Positions 1-8,397 of a stretch of DNA of 64,000 bases are shown piece by piece. The translations under genes were made by a program, and so were the position numbers. Positions within the stretch are counted from its first letter, which is position 1. Every line of letters starts with the position of its first letter. The notes beneath the pieces were generated by a model that was not told where the DNA came from, did no database searches, and saw nothing but the letters and a program-made list of their open reading frames with translations. Location: the NCBI GenBank assembly GCA_964196195.1, contig CAXMSE010000041.1:29092-93091 (forward strand), read 5' to 3'. This DNA is from OFTM10 sp964196195. GTDB taxonomy: Bacteria > Actinomycetota > Acidimicrobiia > Acidimicrobiales > Aldehydirespiratoraceae.

Positions 1-1142
1 ACCGCACCCAGCTCGAAGAGACGCAGGGGGAGCTCGCGATAGCTGCGCTGGCTCGACCGGTAGACCATCACATGGAAGGGACAGTTCATCGGCTTCGGGT
101 AGTAATTGACCCCGTCGATCTCCATGGGGGGATACATGCTGTCGGCGTAGAAGTCGAGATGGCCGGAGGTCTCCCACAGCACCGACTTGGCGATGTGGGG
201 ACTGAACACGAACTCGTAGCCGCCGTGCTCGTGGCGGTCGCGTGAGTAGTCCTCCATGAGCTTGCGGACGAGAGCCCCCTTGGGGTGCCAGACCGCCAGA
301 CCAGGGCCGAGCTCCTCGGGCCAGCTCACCAGATCGAGCTCCTGGGCGAGACGGCGGTGGTCGCGTTTCTCGGCCTCCACCAGCATCTGGAGATGCGAAT
401 TCAGTTCCTTCTTCGACGACCATGCAGTGCCGTAGACGCGCTGCAGCATCGGACGACTCACATCACCGCGCCAGTAGGCGCCGGCCACCGACTGGAGCTT
501 GAAGTATCCGAGTCGACCGGTGCTCGGCACGTGGGGTCCCGTACACATGTCGCGGAACGCGCCGGACTCGCCGTTGGCGTAGTAGCTGATCGTGTCGCCT
601 TCACCAGCCTCGCTCGAGTCGTCGTTTCCGGCGTCGCCTCCCGTGACCCTCTCGATGATCTCGGCCTTGTAAATCTCCTCTGCGAAGAAGGTTCTGGCTT
701 CCGCGGCCGGGAGCTCGTGGCGCACAAAAGGCTGATCGGCGGCGACGATCTCCCGCATCCGCGTCTCGATCCGCTCGAGGTCGTCGTCGGAGAGGGTCTG
801 GCCGTCGGCCAGGTCGACGTCGTAGTAGAAGCCGTGCTCGATCGGGGGACCGATCGCGAGCTGGGTGTCGGGGTAGAGGTCGAGAATCGCCTGGGCCAGC
901 ACGTGGGCGGTGCTGTGGCGGATGGTGTGGAGTCCGCGCTCGCTGGCCGGGGTGACGATCTCCACCACCGCTCCATCACCCAGAGGAATGTCGAGGTCGA
1001 GTTCTTCGCCGTCGACAACCGCGATGAGTGCGTCTTTCGCGAGGCGGGGACCGATCGACTCGGCCAGAACGGCCGCGGTGGCGCCAGCAGCCAACTCGCG
1101 GGCCGAACCATCGGGCAGTTTGACGGAGATGAGGTCGCTCAT
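1..1142 (-). CDS. thrS: Threonine--tRNA ligase, N-terminal part (runs off window)
   Basis: Charges tRNA-Thr with threonine in the cytoplasm. The frame opens with ATG at 1142 and continues through the left edge, giving about 380 residues of a protein usually 600-680 long. It starts with a TGS domain (roughly residues 1-63, beginning MSDLISVKLPDGS). The editing/SAD domain follows with its HSTAHVLAQA motif (HxxxH zinc site), and then the start of the class II catalytic core (YPPMEIDGVNYYPKPMNCPFH, cut here at the edge). The C-terminal anticodon domain lies outside the window. It follows plsC by 56 bases on the same strand, so it is probably the third gene of an mshC-plsC-thrS operon. Confidence 0.97.
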   Translation of the reverse strand, partial: MSDLISVKLPDGSARELAAGATAAVLAESIGPRLAKDALIAVVDGEELDLDIPLGDGAVVEIVTPASERGLHTIRHSTAHVLAQAILDLYPDTQLAIGPPIEHGFYYDVDLADGQTLSDDDLERIETRMREIVAADQPFVRHELPAAEARTFFAEEIYKAEIIERVTGGDAGNDDSSEAGEGDTISYYANGESGAFRDMCTGPHVPSTGRLGYFKLQSVAGAYWRGDVSRPMLQRVYGTAWSSKKELNSHLQMLVEAEKRDHRRLAQELDLVSWPEELGPGLAVWHPKGALVRKLMEDYSRDRHEHGGYEFVFSPHIAKSVLWETSGHLDFYADSMYPPMEIDGVNYYPKPMNCPFHVMVYRSSQRSYRELPLRLFELGA

Positions 1143-1198
1143 AGGTGTAGGAGGTTACCCGGCACGCCGCGCTGCAGTACCGGATAATCGAGCCTGGC

Positions 1199-1957
1199 TC
1201 AGGCGGGCACCGACCTCAGCACGTCGGCGGACGAGCGCCTCTCGGGCATCTCGGGATCGGTAATCGCTTCCAGGGTCTCGGTGGCCGCGGCCTTGCCCTT
1301 GGTGGCGTAGTCGTTGACGTAGTCCTGGCCGGTGAGCGCCCGTATCTCGAACATGACCTCGTCGGTGATCTGGCGAAAGCGGAGCCTGTCGTCGGTGATG
1401 CTGCCGCTCTCCGCCGGATGGATGGGACGTCCGAACCTGATCTCCGCGGGCCGGAAGGGCCGGGGCAGGGGGTGGTCGGGAGGCTGGATCGCGCGGGTGC
1501 CGAGGATGCCGACCGGCACGATCGGAGCACCGGTGCGCACCGAGAGCCGGGCGGCCCCGGTGTGCCCCTTGTGAAGTAGGCCGTCGCGAGACCGGGTGCC
1601 CTCGGGATATATCCCGAAAAGCTCTCCGGCCTCGAGCACGCCCGCCGCGGTATCGAGAGCGCGGGCGGAGGCGTCGCCCCCGGTGCGGTCGATGGGGATC
1701 ATGCCCAGGGCAGGAAAGAGGGTTCGGGTCTTCCAGTCGTCGAGATATTCGGCCTTGCCGACGTAGGACACGCGCCGCGGAAGCACACACGGCAGGAAGA
1801 AGCTGTCGATCACCGAGTTGTGATTGGGCGCGAGGATCACGGGTCCCGTCACAGGGATGTGGTCGAGGCCCACGGTCTTGATCCGCCACAGGCATTTCAT
1901 GAACGGGCGGATGACGGCGAGAACCGTTGTCTGCATCTGTCCGTGCTCGCGGTCCAT
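1199..1957 (-). CDS. plsC: 1-acyl-sn-glycerol-3-phosphate acyltransferase (PlsC family)
   Basis: Membrane-associated acyltransferase that adds the second acyl chain to lysophosphatidic acid in phospholipid synthesis, or a close relative. The NHNSVID block is the HX4D catalytic motif, and YPEGTRS is the substrate-binding FPEGTRS motif; both have the usual spacing for a 252-residue PlsC. I chose ATG 1957 because a GGGGAGG ribosome-binding site lies 8 bases upstream. ATGs at 1981 and 1978 are also in frame, and the one at 1981 would overlap the mshC stop by 4 bases. It sits between mshC and thrS on the same strand. The exact acyl acceptor cannot be told from sequence. Confidence 0.9.
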   Translation of the reverse strand: MDREHGQMQTTVLAVIRPFMKCLWRIKTVGLDHIPVTGPVILAPNHNSVIDSFFLPCVLPRRVSYVGKAEYLDDWKTRTLFPALGMIPIDRTGGDASARALDTAAGVLEAGELFGIYPEGTRSRDGLLHKGHTGAARLSVRTGAPIVPVGILGTRAIQPPDHPLPRPFRPAEIRFGRPIHPAESGSITDDRLRFRQITDEVMFEIRALTGQDYVNDYATKGKAAATETLEAITDPEMPERRSSADVLRSVPA

Positions 1958-1977
1958 CGTGGTGTCCTCCCCAGACA

Positions 1978-3102
<1,125 letters not shown>

Positions 3103-3193
3103 CACAATGACCGTACCCTCGGCGCCGTATCGTGCGATGCTTCGGTCGGTCGAAAAGTAGGCTGGGCCGACAGTCACAACAGGAGGACCCCCC

Positions 3194-3961
3194 GTGGGCT
3201 TGCTAGACGGAAAGAAGATCGTGATCACCGGCGTGCTCACCGACTCCTCGATAGCGTTCGGAATCGCGAAGCTCGCCCAGGAAGAGGGGGCGGAGATCGT
3301 GCTCACCGGTGCGGGTCGCGGCCTGCGCCTCACCCGGCGCACCGCCCGAAAGCTCCCTAACGAACCGGCCGTGTTCGAGTTCGACGTGAGCGACCCGAGC
3401 CATGCTCAAGCTCTCCACGATGTTCTCGCCGAGAAATGGGGACACGTCGATGGTGCACTCCATGCCATTGGGTACGCTCCCGAAGCCTGCCTCGGCGAAG
3501 ACTTCATGGGTGCCACATGGGACGACGTGAAGGTGGCAATGGAGATATCGGCCTTCTCCCTGAAACTGCTGGCCGAAGCGGTGGCGCCGCTCATGACCGA
3601 CGGTGGTTCAATCGTTGGTCTCGACTTCGACGCCACCCGCGCCTGGCCGGCCTACAACTGGATGGGTGTCGCCAAGGCCGCCCTCGAATCGACCAACCGC
3701 TATCTCGCCCGGGCGCTCGGCCCCTCCGGCATCCGGTGCAACCTGGTGGCAGCCGGTCCGATTCGCACCATTGCCGCCAAGTCGATCCCCGGCTTCCAGA
3801 AGTTCGAGGACGCCTGGATGGATCGAGCTCCCCTCGGTTGGGATGTCGACGATTCGTCGGCCGTTGCCCGAAGCACGGTGGCCCTGTTGTCTGATTGGTT
3901 CCCGGCCACCACCGGATCGATGGTCTATGTCGACGGCGGCTTCCACGCCGTGGGCGCCTGA
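3194..3961 (+). CDS. fabI: Enoyl-[acyl-carrier-protein] reductase, InhA/FabI type
   Basis: NADH-dependent SDR enzyme reducing trans-2-enoyl-ACP in fatty-acid elongation. GTG start at 3194 is preceded by a strong AGGAGG site at 3181-3186. The protein matches InhA throughout: GLLDGKKIVITGVLTDSSIA at the N-terminus, SIVGLDFD, then PAYNWMGVAKAALE with catalytic Tyr154 and Lys161, and LVAAGPIRT. Length (255) is normal for the family. The residue equivalent to InhA Ser94 is alanine (HAIGYAPE, Ala91). The last 37 bases overlap, tail to tail, the end of the metallophosphoesterase gene on the other strand. No neighbouring fabG is present, unlike the mycobacterial mabA-inhA operon. Confidence 0.96.
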   Translation: MGLLDGKKIVITGVLTDSSIAFGIAKLAQEEGAEIVLTGAGRGLRLTRRTARKLPNEPAVFEFDVSDPSHAQALHDVLAEKWGHVDGALHAIGYAPEACLGEDFMGATWDDVKVAMEISAFSLKLLAEAVAPLMTDGGSIVGLDFDATRAWPAYNWMGVAKAALESTNRYLARALGPSGIRCNLVAAGPIRTIAAKSIPGFQKFEDAWMDRAPLGWDVDDSSAVARSTVALLSDWFPATTGSMVYVDGGFHAVGA

Positions 3962-5637
3962 CCCACCTGCGCCATCGACTTGAGGGCGCGGTAGGCCGCG
4001 CGGGGTTGGCCGGCGAGATCTACCAACGCGTTGCGGCACCAGTAGCCGCGGTCCTTGTCTGCGAGCATGTCGATGAAGACGCGGGCCTCGGGATGATCCA
4101 GCGCAGCCCGCGCCGCCGCAAGCACCCGCTGCTCGACGAGCAGATCGTCGGTCTGGGCCACTGCTTCAGATGCGAAGGGCAACTCCACATGGCAGGTGGC
4201 TTTCACACCTAGTTGTTCGGCCCGCCCGAGAGCCGCTCCGACCTGTTCATCGATGGGGCCCTCCGCCGCGATCCGAAACGCGATGCCGCTCGCTCCGGCC
4301 TCGGCCAGAGATTCCAACGCCGGGTGAGACGGGTGGAAACCTTCTCGAGGGAAATGCGAGAAGTAGTCGGTGGCAGGGCCGGCGCTCTTTCCAATGCGAC
4401 CGACGACAAACTTGGGTCCGCCACCCTTCGACAGAACCGCCGTCACCGCAGCCAGCTCCTGATCCCTCATCACGAGCTCCCAGTGGGAGCCGCCGCCGAA
4501 TTGCTCGTACAGCTCCGTCTGGGCCGTGGTGGGCAACCCGCCAGAGAAGAAGTGGGAACTCACGCCGTGCCGCTTCAACCATTCGAGCCGGAACCTCACG
4601 TCCTCGTCTCTCAGATCCGTCAGAGGGACCCGCACGTATGACAGGCCGAGGTCGAGGACCTGAACCAGTGCGGCCTCGTCTCGGGCCACCTTGCGGTCGA
4701 GAGCGTCGAGGTCGCCGTAGGGCAATTCGCTAGGTCGGCCGAGACGGTGACGCAGCCAGACTCCGAGTGGCGTCGAAGGAGCCGGCGACCCGGGAGCCCG
4801 GCTATGAATCCTCACTATTTCGAGCGCGTAGCTGGTGTCGGAGATCGTCAGTTTGCACACTCCGAGCTGCTCGAGATCGTCGCGCCCGTTCTCGGCATCG
4901 GCCGGAGGCTGGGGCCTCAAGAAGCTGTATTCGGGTCGGGTGAAGGCGACCGACGGCAGGCAGATGAGGTCGACCCCGGACAGGTGGTTGAGGAAGAACT
5001 GATGGACGTGGCCGCTGAATACGACTTCGACGCCGCTATCGACCAGGGTGCCGAGCAGGCGTGACCTGACCACGGGTTCGAGATTGTCATAGTGCTCATC
5101 CTCGTCGGGGTGGGTGAGGAAGGGCGGGTAGTGCATGAACACGAAACACCGTGCCTCGTTGGCCCGGAGGTCGGCTTCGAGCCACTCCCACTGGGCCGCG
5201 CCTTCATCGGAGTCGACGCCGAGCAAGCCTCCGTCGATGATCACGAAGTGCATTCCACCTGAATCAAAGCTCTGGAACGGCGCGCCCCACGCCTGGGCGA
5301 ACACATTGCGACTCTCGTCCACTCGGGCCGGAGCGTAGGAGCTGGCTTGCTTGTCGCCGACATCGTGGTTGCCGGGAACCAGCACCATCGGAGCGCCCAG
5401 GTTGCCATAGATCTCCTGGGCCACCTGTAGGGCGTCGGCGTGAGCGGGCAGGGTCGGAATGGGGTGGACGACGTCGCCAAGGTGTACGACAAGATCGGGG
5501 TTCATAGCCCGGATCGCCTCAGCAGCCACCCGGTTGCGCTCGTTGTGGGACTCGTCGGACGGGAAGGCGAGTTGGCCGTCGTCGTAGCGGGGGCGGATGT
5601 GGGTATCAGTCACCAGGGCGACGATCAGGTCCGACAT
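3925..5637 (-). CDS. Calcineurin-like metallophosphoesterase with C-terminal TIM-barrel-like domain
   Basis: The N-terminal half (about residues 1-260) is a calcineurin-like phosphoesterase with all metal motifs: VTDTHIRP (DxH), HLGDVVH (GD), VPGNHDVGD (GNHD), FMHYPP and FSGHVHQF (GHxH). The second half (about 290-560) starts LGVWLRHRLGRPSELPYGDL. It has the alternating beta/alpha character and FHPSHPALESLAEAG-type segments of a TIM-barrel or sugar-hydrolase-like domain, which I cannot assign to a named family. ATG 5637 has an AAGGG site nearby; GTG 5643 is an alternative. There is no signal peptide, so it is likely cytoplasmic. Substrate unknown; phosphodiesters or phosphosugars are plausible. 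Its 3' end overlaps fabI by 37 bases. Confidence 0.85.
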   Translation of the reverse strand: MSDLIVALVTDTHIRPRYDDGQLAFPSDESHNERNRVAAEAIRAMNPDLVVHLGDVVHPIPTLPAHADALQVAQEIYGNLGAPMVLVPGNHDVGDKQASSYAPARVDESRNVFAQAWGAPFQSFDSGGMHFVIIDGGLLGVDSDEGAAQWEWLEADLRANEARCFVFMHYPPFLTHPDEDEHYDNLEPVVRSRLLGTLVDSGVEVVFSGHVHQFFLNHLSGVDLICLPSVAFTRPEYSFLRPQPPADAENGRDDLEQLGVCKLTISDTSYALEIVRIHSRAPGSPAPSTPLGVWLRHRLGRPSELPYGDLDALDRKVARDEAALVQVLDLGLSYVRVPLTDLRDEDVRFRLEWLKRHGVSSHFFSGGLPTTAQTELYEQFGGGSHWELVMRDQELAAVTAVLSKGGGPKFVVGRIGKSAGPATDYFSHFPREGFHPSHPALESLAEAGASGIAFRIAAEGPIDEQVGAALGRAEQLGVKATCHVELPFASEAVAQTDDLLVEQRVLAAARAALDHPEARVFIDMLADKDRGYWCRNALVDLAGQPRAAYRALKSMAQVGQAPTAWKPPST

Positions 5638-5802
5638 GATCACCCTTCGTATCAGAACAGGGCTGGGTCGATGGGCTCATCATGCACCCTGAGCTAGTCC
5701 TCATCAAGACAGCACTCGACGACTACAACAAGGGCCGCATGTCGTGCCCAACTCACCGGGGCTGAGATCGTTGGCCGCTCCCTGATCGGGCCAGCGAGAT
5801 AA

Positions 5803-6009
5803 CTAGGCCTGGGCCCAGACCTCATCGGCCTTCGCGGCGCGGTTGGGTAGAACCTTCCAGAGCAGGCGGGCCACTCCATTGCTGAACTGGTACGTAGTTT
5901 CTCCGTCAACAATGGTGTGCTTCGGCGATCCGGCGACCCCTCGTTTGCCGGTGCTGAGAGCGAAGGCGCATTCACCGTCGTATCCGAGTTGGGAGCTGTC
6001 TTCGTTCAT
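5803..6009 (-). CDS. Small YHS-domain-like protein
   Basis: A 68-residue protein starting at ATG 6009 with a GAGG site 5 bases upstream. The pattern GYDGECAFALSTGKRGVAGS followed by DGETTYQFSN and a final PNRAAKADEVW resembles YHS-type proteins (gYd.va.f..gk...Gs......G.tY.Fs...). Their usual role is a small, possibly metal-linked module. No transmembrane segment or signal is evident. It is divergent from the ArsR regulator at 6064, and the palindrome at 6045-6058 sits between the two starts, so it may be under that regulator. The family assignment rests on pattern only. The 160 bases downstream (5644-5802) hold nothing I recognise. Confidence 0.6.
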   Translation of the reverse strand: MNEDSSQLGYDGECAFALSTGKRGVAGSPKHTIVDGETTYQFSNGVARLLWKVLPNRAAKADEVWAQA

Positions 6010-6044
6010 GGGAACCTCACTTAGCTGTTTGGTTTAGTTTTCTA

Positions 6045-6058
6045 GATGGTTTACCATC
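6045..6058. promoter_or_regulatory. Candidate ArsR-family operator palindrome
   Basis: GATGGTTTACCATC is a perfect 5-base inverted repeat around a 4-base centre. It lies in an AT-richer patch between the divergent YHS-like gene (start 6009) and the ArsR regulator (start 6064, or 6046 inside the palindrome). ArsR-type repressors commonly bind such imperfect palindromes over their own promoter. The role is inferred from position and symmetry only. Confidence 0.45.
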
Positions 6059-6063
6059 GAGTT

Positions 6064-6417
6064 ATGCCATCCGCAACCTCGACCAATGAAGTTGAAGGCG
6101 ATGAGGTCCTCGACCGGGTCTTCCGTGCCCTTGGCGACCCCACTCGCCGGTCGATCATCACCCAGCTGACCCAAGGAGAGGCGACAATGAGCGAGATCGC
6201 CTCCCGGTTCGACATGACCCTGCCAGGTGTTTCGAAGCACGTATCTGTTCTCGAGGAGGCAGGTCTCGTGCATCGTTGGCGCTCGGGCCGAACACGCCGG
6301 TGCACTCTCAGAGTGGAGCGACTGCGAGCGGCCGACGCGTGGATCCGGGAGGGCACGGAGTTCTGGGATAACACCCTCGAGGCATTGGCCGAGTACGTCG
6401 TGGCCGACGACGCATGA
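6064..6417 (+). CDS. ArsR/SmtB-family winged-helix transcriptional regulator
   Basis: About 117 residues, the usual size of an ArsR-type repressor. The winged helix is clear: FRALGDPTRRSIITQLTQGE, then MSEIASRFDMTLPGVSKHVSVLEEAGLV (recognition helix), then RSGRTRRCTLRVERL (wing). No cysteine or histidine metal-sensing motif is visible, so it probably belongs to the metal-independent ArsR group that often precedes AHSA1/SRPBCC genes. The stop overlaps the next ATG by 4 bases (ATGA), so the pair is translationally coupled. The start is uncertain: ATG 6064 and ATG 6046 are both in frame and neither has a ribosome-binding site, so a leaderless transcript is possible. Confidence 0.9.
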   Translation: MPSATSTNEVEGDEVLDRVFRALGDPTRRSIITQLTQGEATMSEIASRFDMTLPGVSKHVSVLEEAGLVHRWRSGRTRRCTLRVERLRAADAWIREGTEFWDNTLEALAEYVVADDA

Positions 6418-6860
6418 CACCGACACACACACAACTCGAGGTGAGTAGGACTATCCGCGCCGATCGGGAGCGCGTGTTCGACGCGTGGACCGATCCAGCC
6501 AAGATTGTGAAATGGTGGGGCGCTGGCGGAGTGACATGTCCCGAGGCCGAGATGGACGTCGCCGCGGGCGGAACGTACCGGATTGCAAACCTGACCCCGT
6601 CGGGCGAAACAATGTGGATCAGCGGGAGGTTCAGTCGGGTCGAGCCACCCGCTCTTCTCACGTACAGCTGGGCTATGGAGCCGATAGACGAGAACACCCA
6701 ACACAGCGAGGTCGAGGTGTCTTTCGACGAGACTCCCGACGGCACGCTGGTGACCGTCGTGCAGACGCGTATCGCGAGCCCAGAGGCCCGCGAAGCTCAC
6801 CTCGGCGGGTGGATCGGATGCCTCGAAGGCCTCGAGGCCCTACTCGAAGCGGAGGCCTGA
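6414..6860 (+). CDS. SRPBCC (AHSA1/Hsp90-activator-like) domain protein
   Basis: A 148-residue START/Bet-v1-like fold protein. It opens with the typical VSRTIRADRERVFDAWTDPAKIVKWW and continues AGGTYRI, SGRFSRVEPPALLTYSW and a C-terminal GWIGCLEGLEALL helix. This covers the whole AHSA1 domain. Such proteins bind hydrophobic ligands, and their exact substrate is usually unknown. The ATG overlaps the stop of the ArsR gene, and ArsR-AHSA1 pairs are common in actinobacteria, so it is probably the target of that regulator. No membrane segments. Confidence 0.9.
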   Translation: MTPTHTQLEVSRTIRADRERVFDAWTDPAKIVKWWGAGGVTCPEAEMDVAAGGTYRIANLTPSGETMWISGRFSRVEPPALLTYSWAMEPIDENTQHSEVEVSFDETPDGTLVTVVQTRIASPEAREAHLGGWIGCLEGLEALLEAEA

Positions 6861-6865
6861 GAGTC

Positions 6866-6923
6866 TCACTCGATCCGCAGACCGGAGATGACTCGGCTGA
6901 TCACGAGCTGCTGGATCTGCTCG
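6866..6923 (-). repeat. Repeat copy E: acyl-CoA dehydrogenase 3'-end fragment
   Basis: Read on the minus strand this is EQIQQLVISRVISGLRIE followed by TGA, the C-terminus of an acyl-CoA dehydrogenase. It is the most diverged of five copies in the window (Ala to Val once, otherwise silent changes). It lacks the upstream DIFEG part, linker and hairpin. It lies between the convergent ends of the AHSA1 and LLM genes; nothing else is recognisable in 6861-6979. Confidence 0.8.
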
Positions 6924-6979
6924 GAACGCCGCACGTTTCACTCTGAGTAGCTGGTAAAGAGGCAGTAGCTGAGGCGGCT

Positions 6980-7789
6980 TCATCCATCAATCCCGAACAC
7001 GTTGGCCGGTGAGGTTCCCGCCAAGTCAAACGCAGCGGGGTCGCCCGGGGCGGGCCCCGTGATCGCCCACGTGACGCCGAGGTCTTCGAGCAATCGGTAC
7101 GACAACTCCTCGGTCGGCCGCGCGATCACGTCGAATCCGTCGAGGGAGCCTCGCTCCTGGACGACGAGGTCCAACATCGCCCGAAGATCGGTTTCGGTCA
7201 CCTCGATCGGGAAGAGGCCGTCGTACCGAGCGGCTCGCAGCACGGGCTTGCGTGCCGGCCCGCGGGCAGCGAACCACATCGGGATCCGGGGTTGCTGTGC
7301 CGGTCGGGGCAACGCCGTCACGCGGTCAGCGATGAAGTGCTCACCGTGGAAGTCGACCTCCTTACCAGACCACAGGCGAGACAATAGTTCGGCACCCTCG
7401 TCGAGACGGACGCCACGCTCGCGGGCATCGACCACCTCACCGAACGCGCTCAGCTCGCGGGTCGTGTCGACGCCCAGGCCGAGTCCGAGAGTGAGTCGCC
7501 CGCCGGACAAGTGATCGAGCGTCGTGCATTCGCGCGCCAGCTTGATCGGTCGGCGGCGCGTAATCGGAGTGACCATGGGCCCGAGCCGGACTCGTTCGGT
7601 CGCAACGGCCATCGCCGCCATTGCGACCCACGGGTCGGCCGTCTCCTGCGGGTCGTCCGGCCGGCGGAGCACGTGGTCCCAGAGAAAGACTGCGTCCCAA
7701 CCGGCTCGCTCGGCCGTGATCGCGAGATCGACCAGTGCGGCAGGGTCGGCAAGGTCACCGTACGGTGGAATCGTCAATGCGTGTTGCAC
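6980..7789 (-). CDS. LLM-class flavin (F420-type) oxidoreductase
   Basis: A 269-residue luciferase-like monooxygenase fold protein of the kind that uses F420 or FMN in actinobacteria. It begins VQHALTIPPYGDLADPAAL, then AERAGWDAVFLWDHV, MAVATERVRLGPMVTPITRR, LARECTTLDHLSGGRLTLGLGLG and PIPMWFAARGP-type segments, all typical of the LLM family. GTG 7789 is preceded by GAGG at suitable distance, and homology begins exactly here although the frame stays open upstream. Shorter than many LLM proteins (about 300) but with an intact barrel. Cofactor and substrate cannot be told. It lies between repeat copies A (44 bases upstream) and E (downstream). Confidence 0.88.
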   Translation of the reverse strand: MQHALTIPPYGDLADPAALVDLAITAERAGWDAVFLWDHVLRRPDDPQETADPWVAMAAMAVATERVRLGPMVTPITRRRPIKLARECTTLDHLSGGRLTLGLGLGVDTTRELSAFGEVVDARERGVRLDEGAELLSRLWSGKEVDFHGEHFIADRVTALPRPAQQPRIPMWFAARGPARKPVLRAARYDGLFPIEVTETDLRAMLDLVVQERGSLDGFDVIARPTEELSYRLLEDLGVTWAITGPAPGDPAAFDLAGTSPANVFGIDG

Positions 7790-7832
7790 TCCCACAGCCT
7801 CGCCGATCGCGCAGTCGCGCTGTGTGACACAC

Positions 7833-7984
7833 CTACTCGATGCCTTCGAAGATGTCGTGGGTCTGATCTGGACTTGTCCACAGATATCCGCCCTGGCCGT
7901 TTCTGCTCGCTGATCTGGGGAAACGTTGTCCACTGAAGCCCGCCGGGCACCGCTTGGTATCCCTACTCCGAGGGAAAAGTAGGG
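7833..7984 (-). repeat. Repeat copy A: hairpin, DnaA-box linker, deleted acyl-CoA dehydrogenase tail
   Basis: Read on the minus strand: hairpin (7978-7984 with 7961-7967, AGTAGGG/CCCTACT), then a linker with TTGTCCACA at 7874-7882 (plus-strand orientation) and a near copy TTGTCCACT at 7926-7934, then the tail. The tail reads THDIFEGIE and stops. Compared with copies B-D, 51 bases (17 codons, TEQIQQLVISRAISGLR) are missing in frame, so the final IE-stop is preserved. The frame is open upstream from 8042, giving a 69-codon ORF through hairpin and linker. It lies just upstream of the LLM gene. Confidence 0.8.
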
Positions 7985-8009
7985 GCGAAGGTGGCGATCG
8001 ACGATCAAC

Positions 8010-8070
8010 ACGAGACGCCGCACGAGTGATGACCGACAGCATCGGGGGTCATCTCGGAGGGGCGTCTCGT
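8010..8070. repeat. Two-part inverted repeat (61-base hairpin)
   Basis: Outer arms ACGAGACGCC (8010-8019) and GGCGTCTCGT (8061-8070) are perfectly complementary. Inside them, GATGACC (8028-8034) pairs with GGTCATC (8047-8053). It lies between repeat copy A and the transposase fragment, downstream of the cyclase gene. It could be an insertion-sequence end, a transcription terminator for the gene ending at 8398, or a structured RNA. Confidence 0.5.
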
Positions 8071-8122
8071 ACCCCAAGTCCACTACCGCGATCCGACTGG
8101 ATCGCCCTGCCAGCGGCGGCGC

Positions 8123-8200
8123 CGCATCGAGGGCACCAACAAGCTGCTCCAAGTCCTACGAAGAGAGTCGCCCACGGCTTCACCAACCCCGACAACAGCG
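8123..8200 (+). pseudogene. ISL3-family transposase C-terminal fragment, frameshifted
   Basis: The plus strand encodes RIEGTNKLLQVLRR, then after a 2-base insertion (AGAGAG) continues in another frame as RVAHGFTNPDN. Together these match the C-terminus of ISL3-type DDE transposases (GxxEGxNNxLQVLRRxAxGFTN). Only about 25 residues remain, so it is a dead remnant. The rest of the 7985-8397 gap holds the hairpin at 8010-8070 and no gene that I can support. Confidence 0.6.
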
Positions 8201-8397
8201 GACCCGAACCCCACAAAATGGCGCAGGGCCCGGTTTTTGACATCGTCGATTCAGCTTCGGGCGAGGCGGTCGACCTTGTGCACGATGAGGCTTCGACAGA
8301 GACAACGTGCCGTCCAAGATTCAAACCCGGACACACCGATTGGAAATTTGACCGGGCTGGTCTGGTCGATTCTGTTCTGAGAACCACGGTTGCGGAT

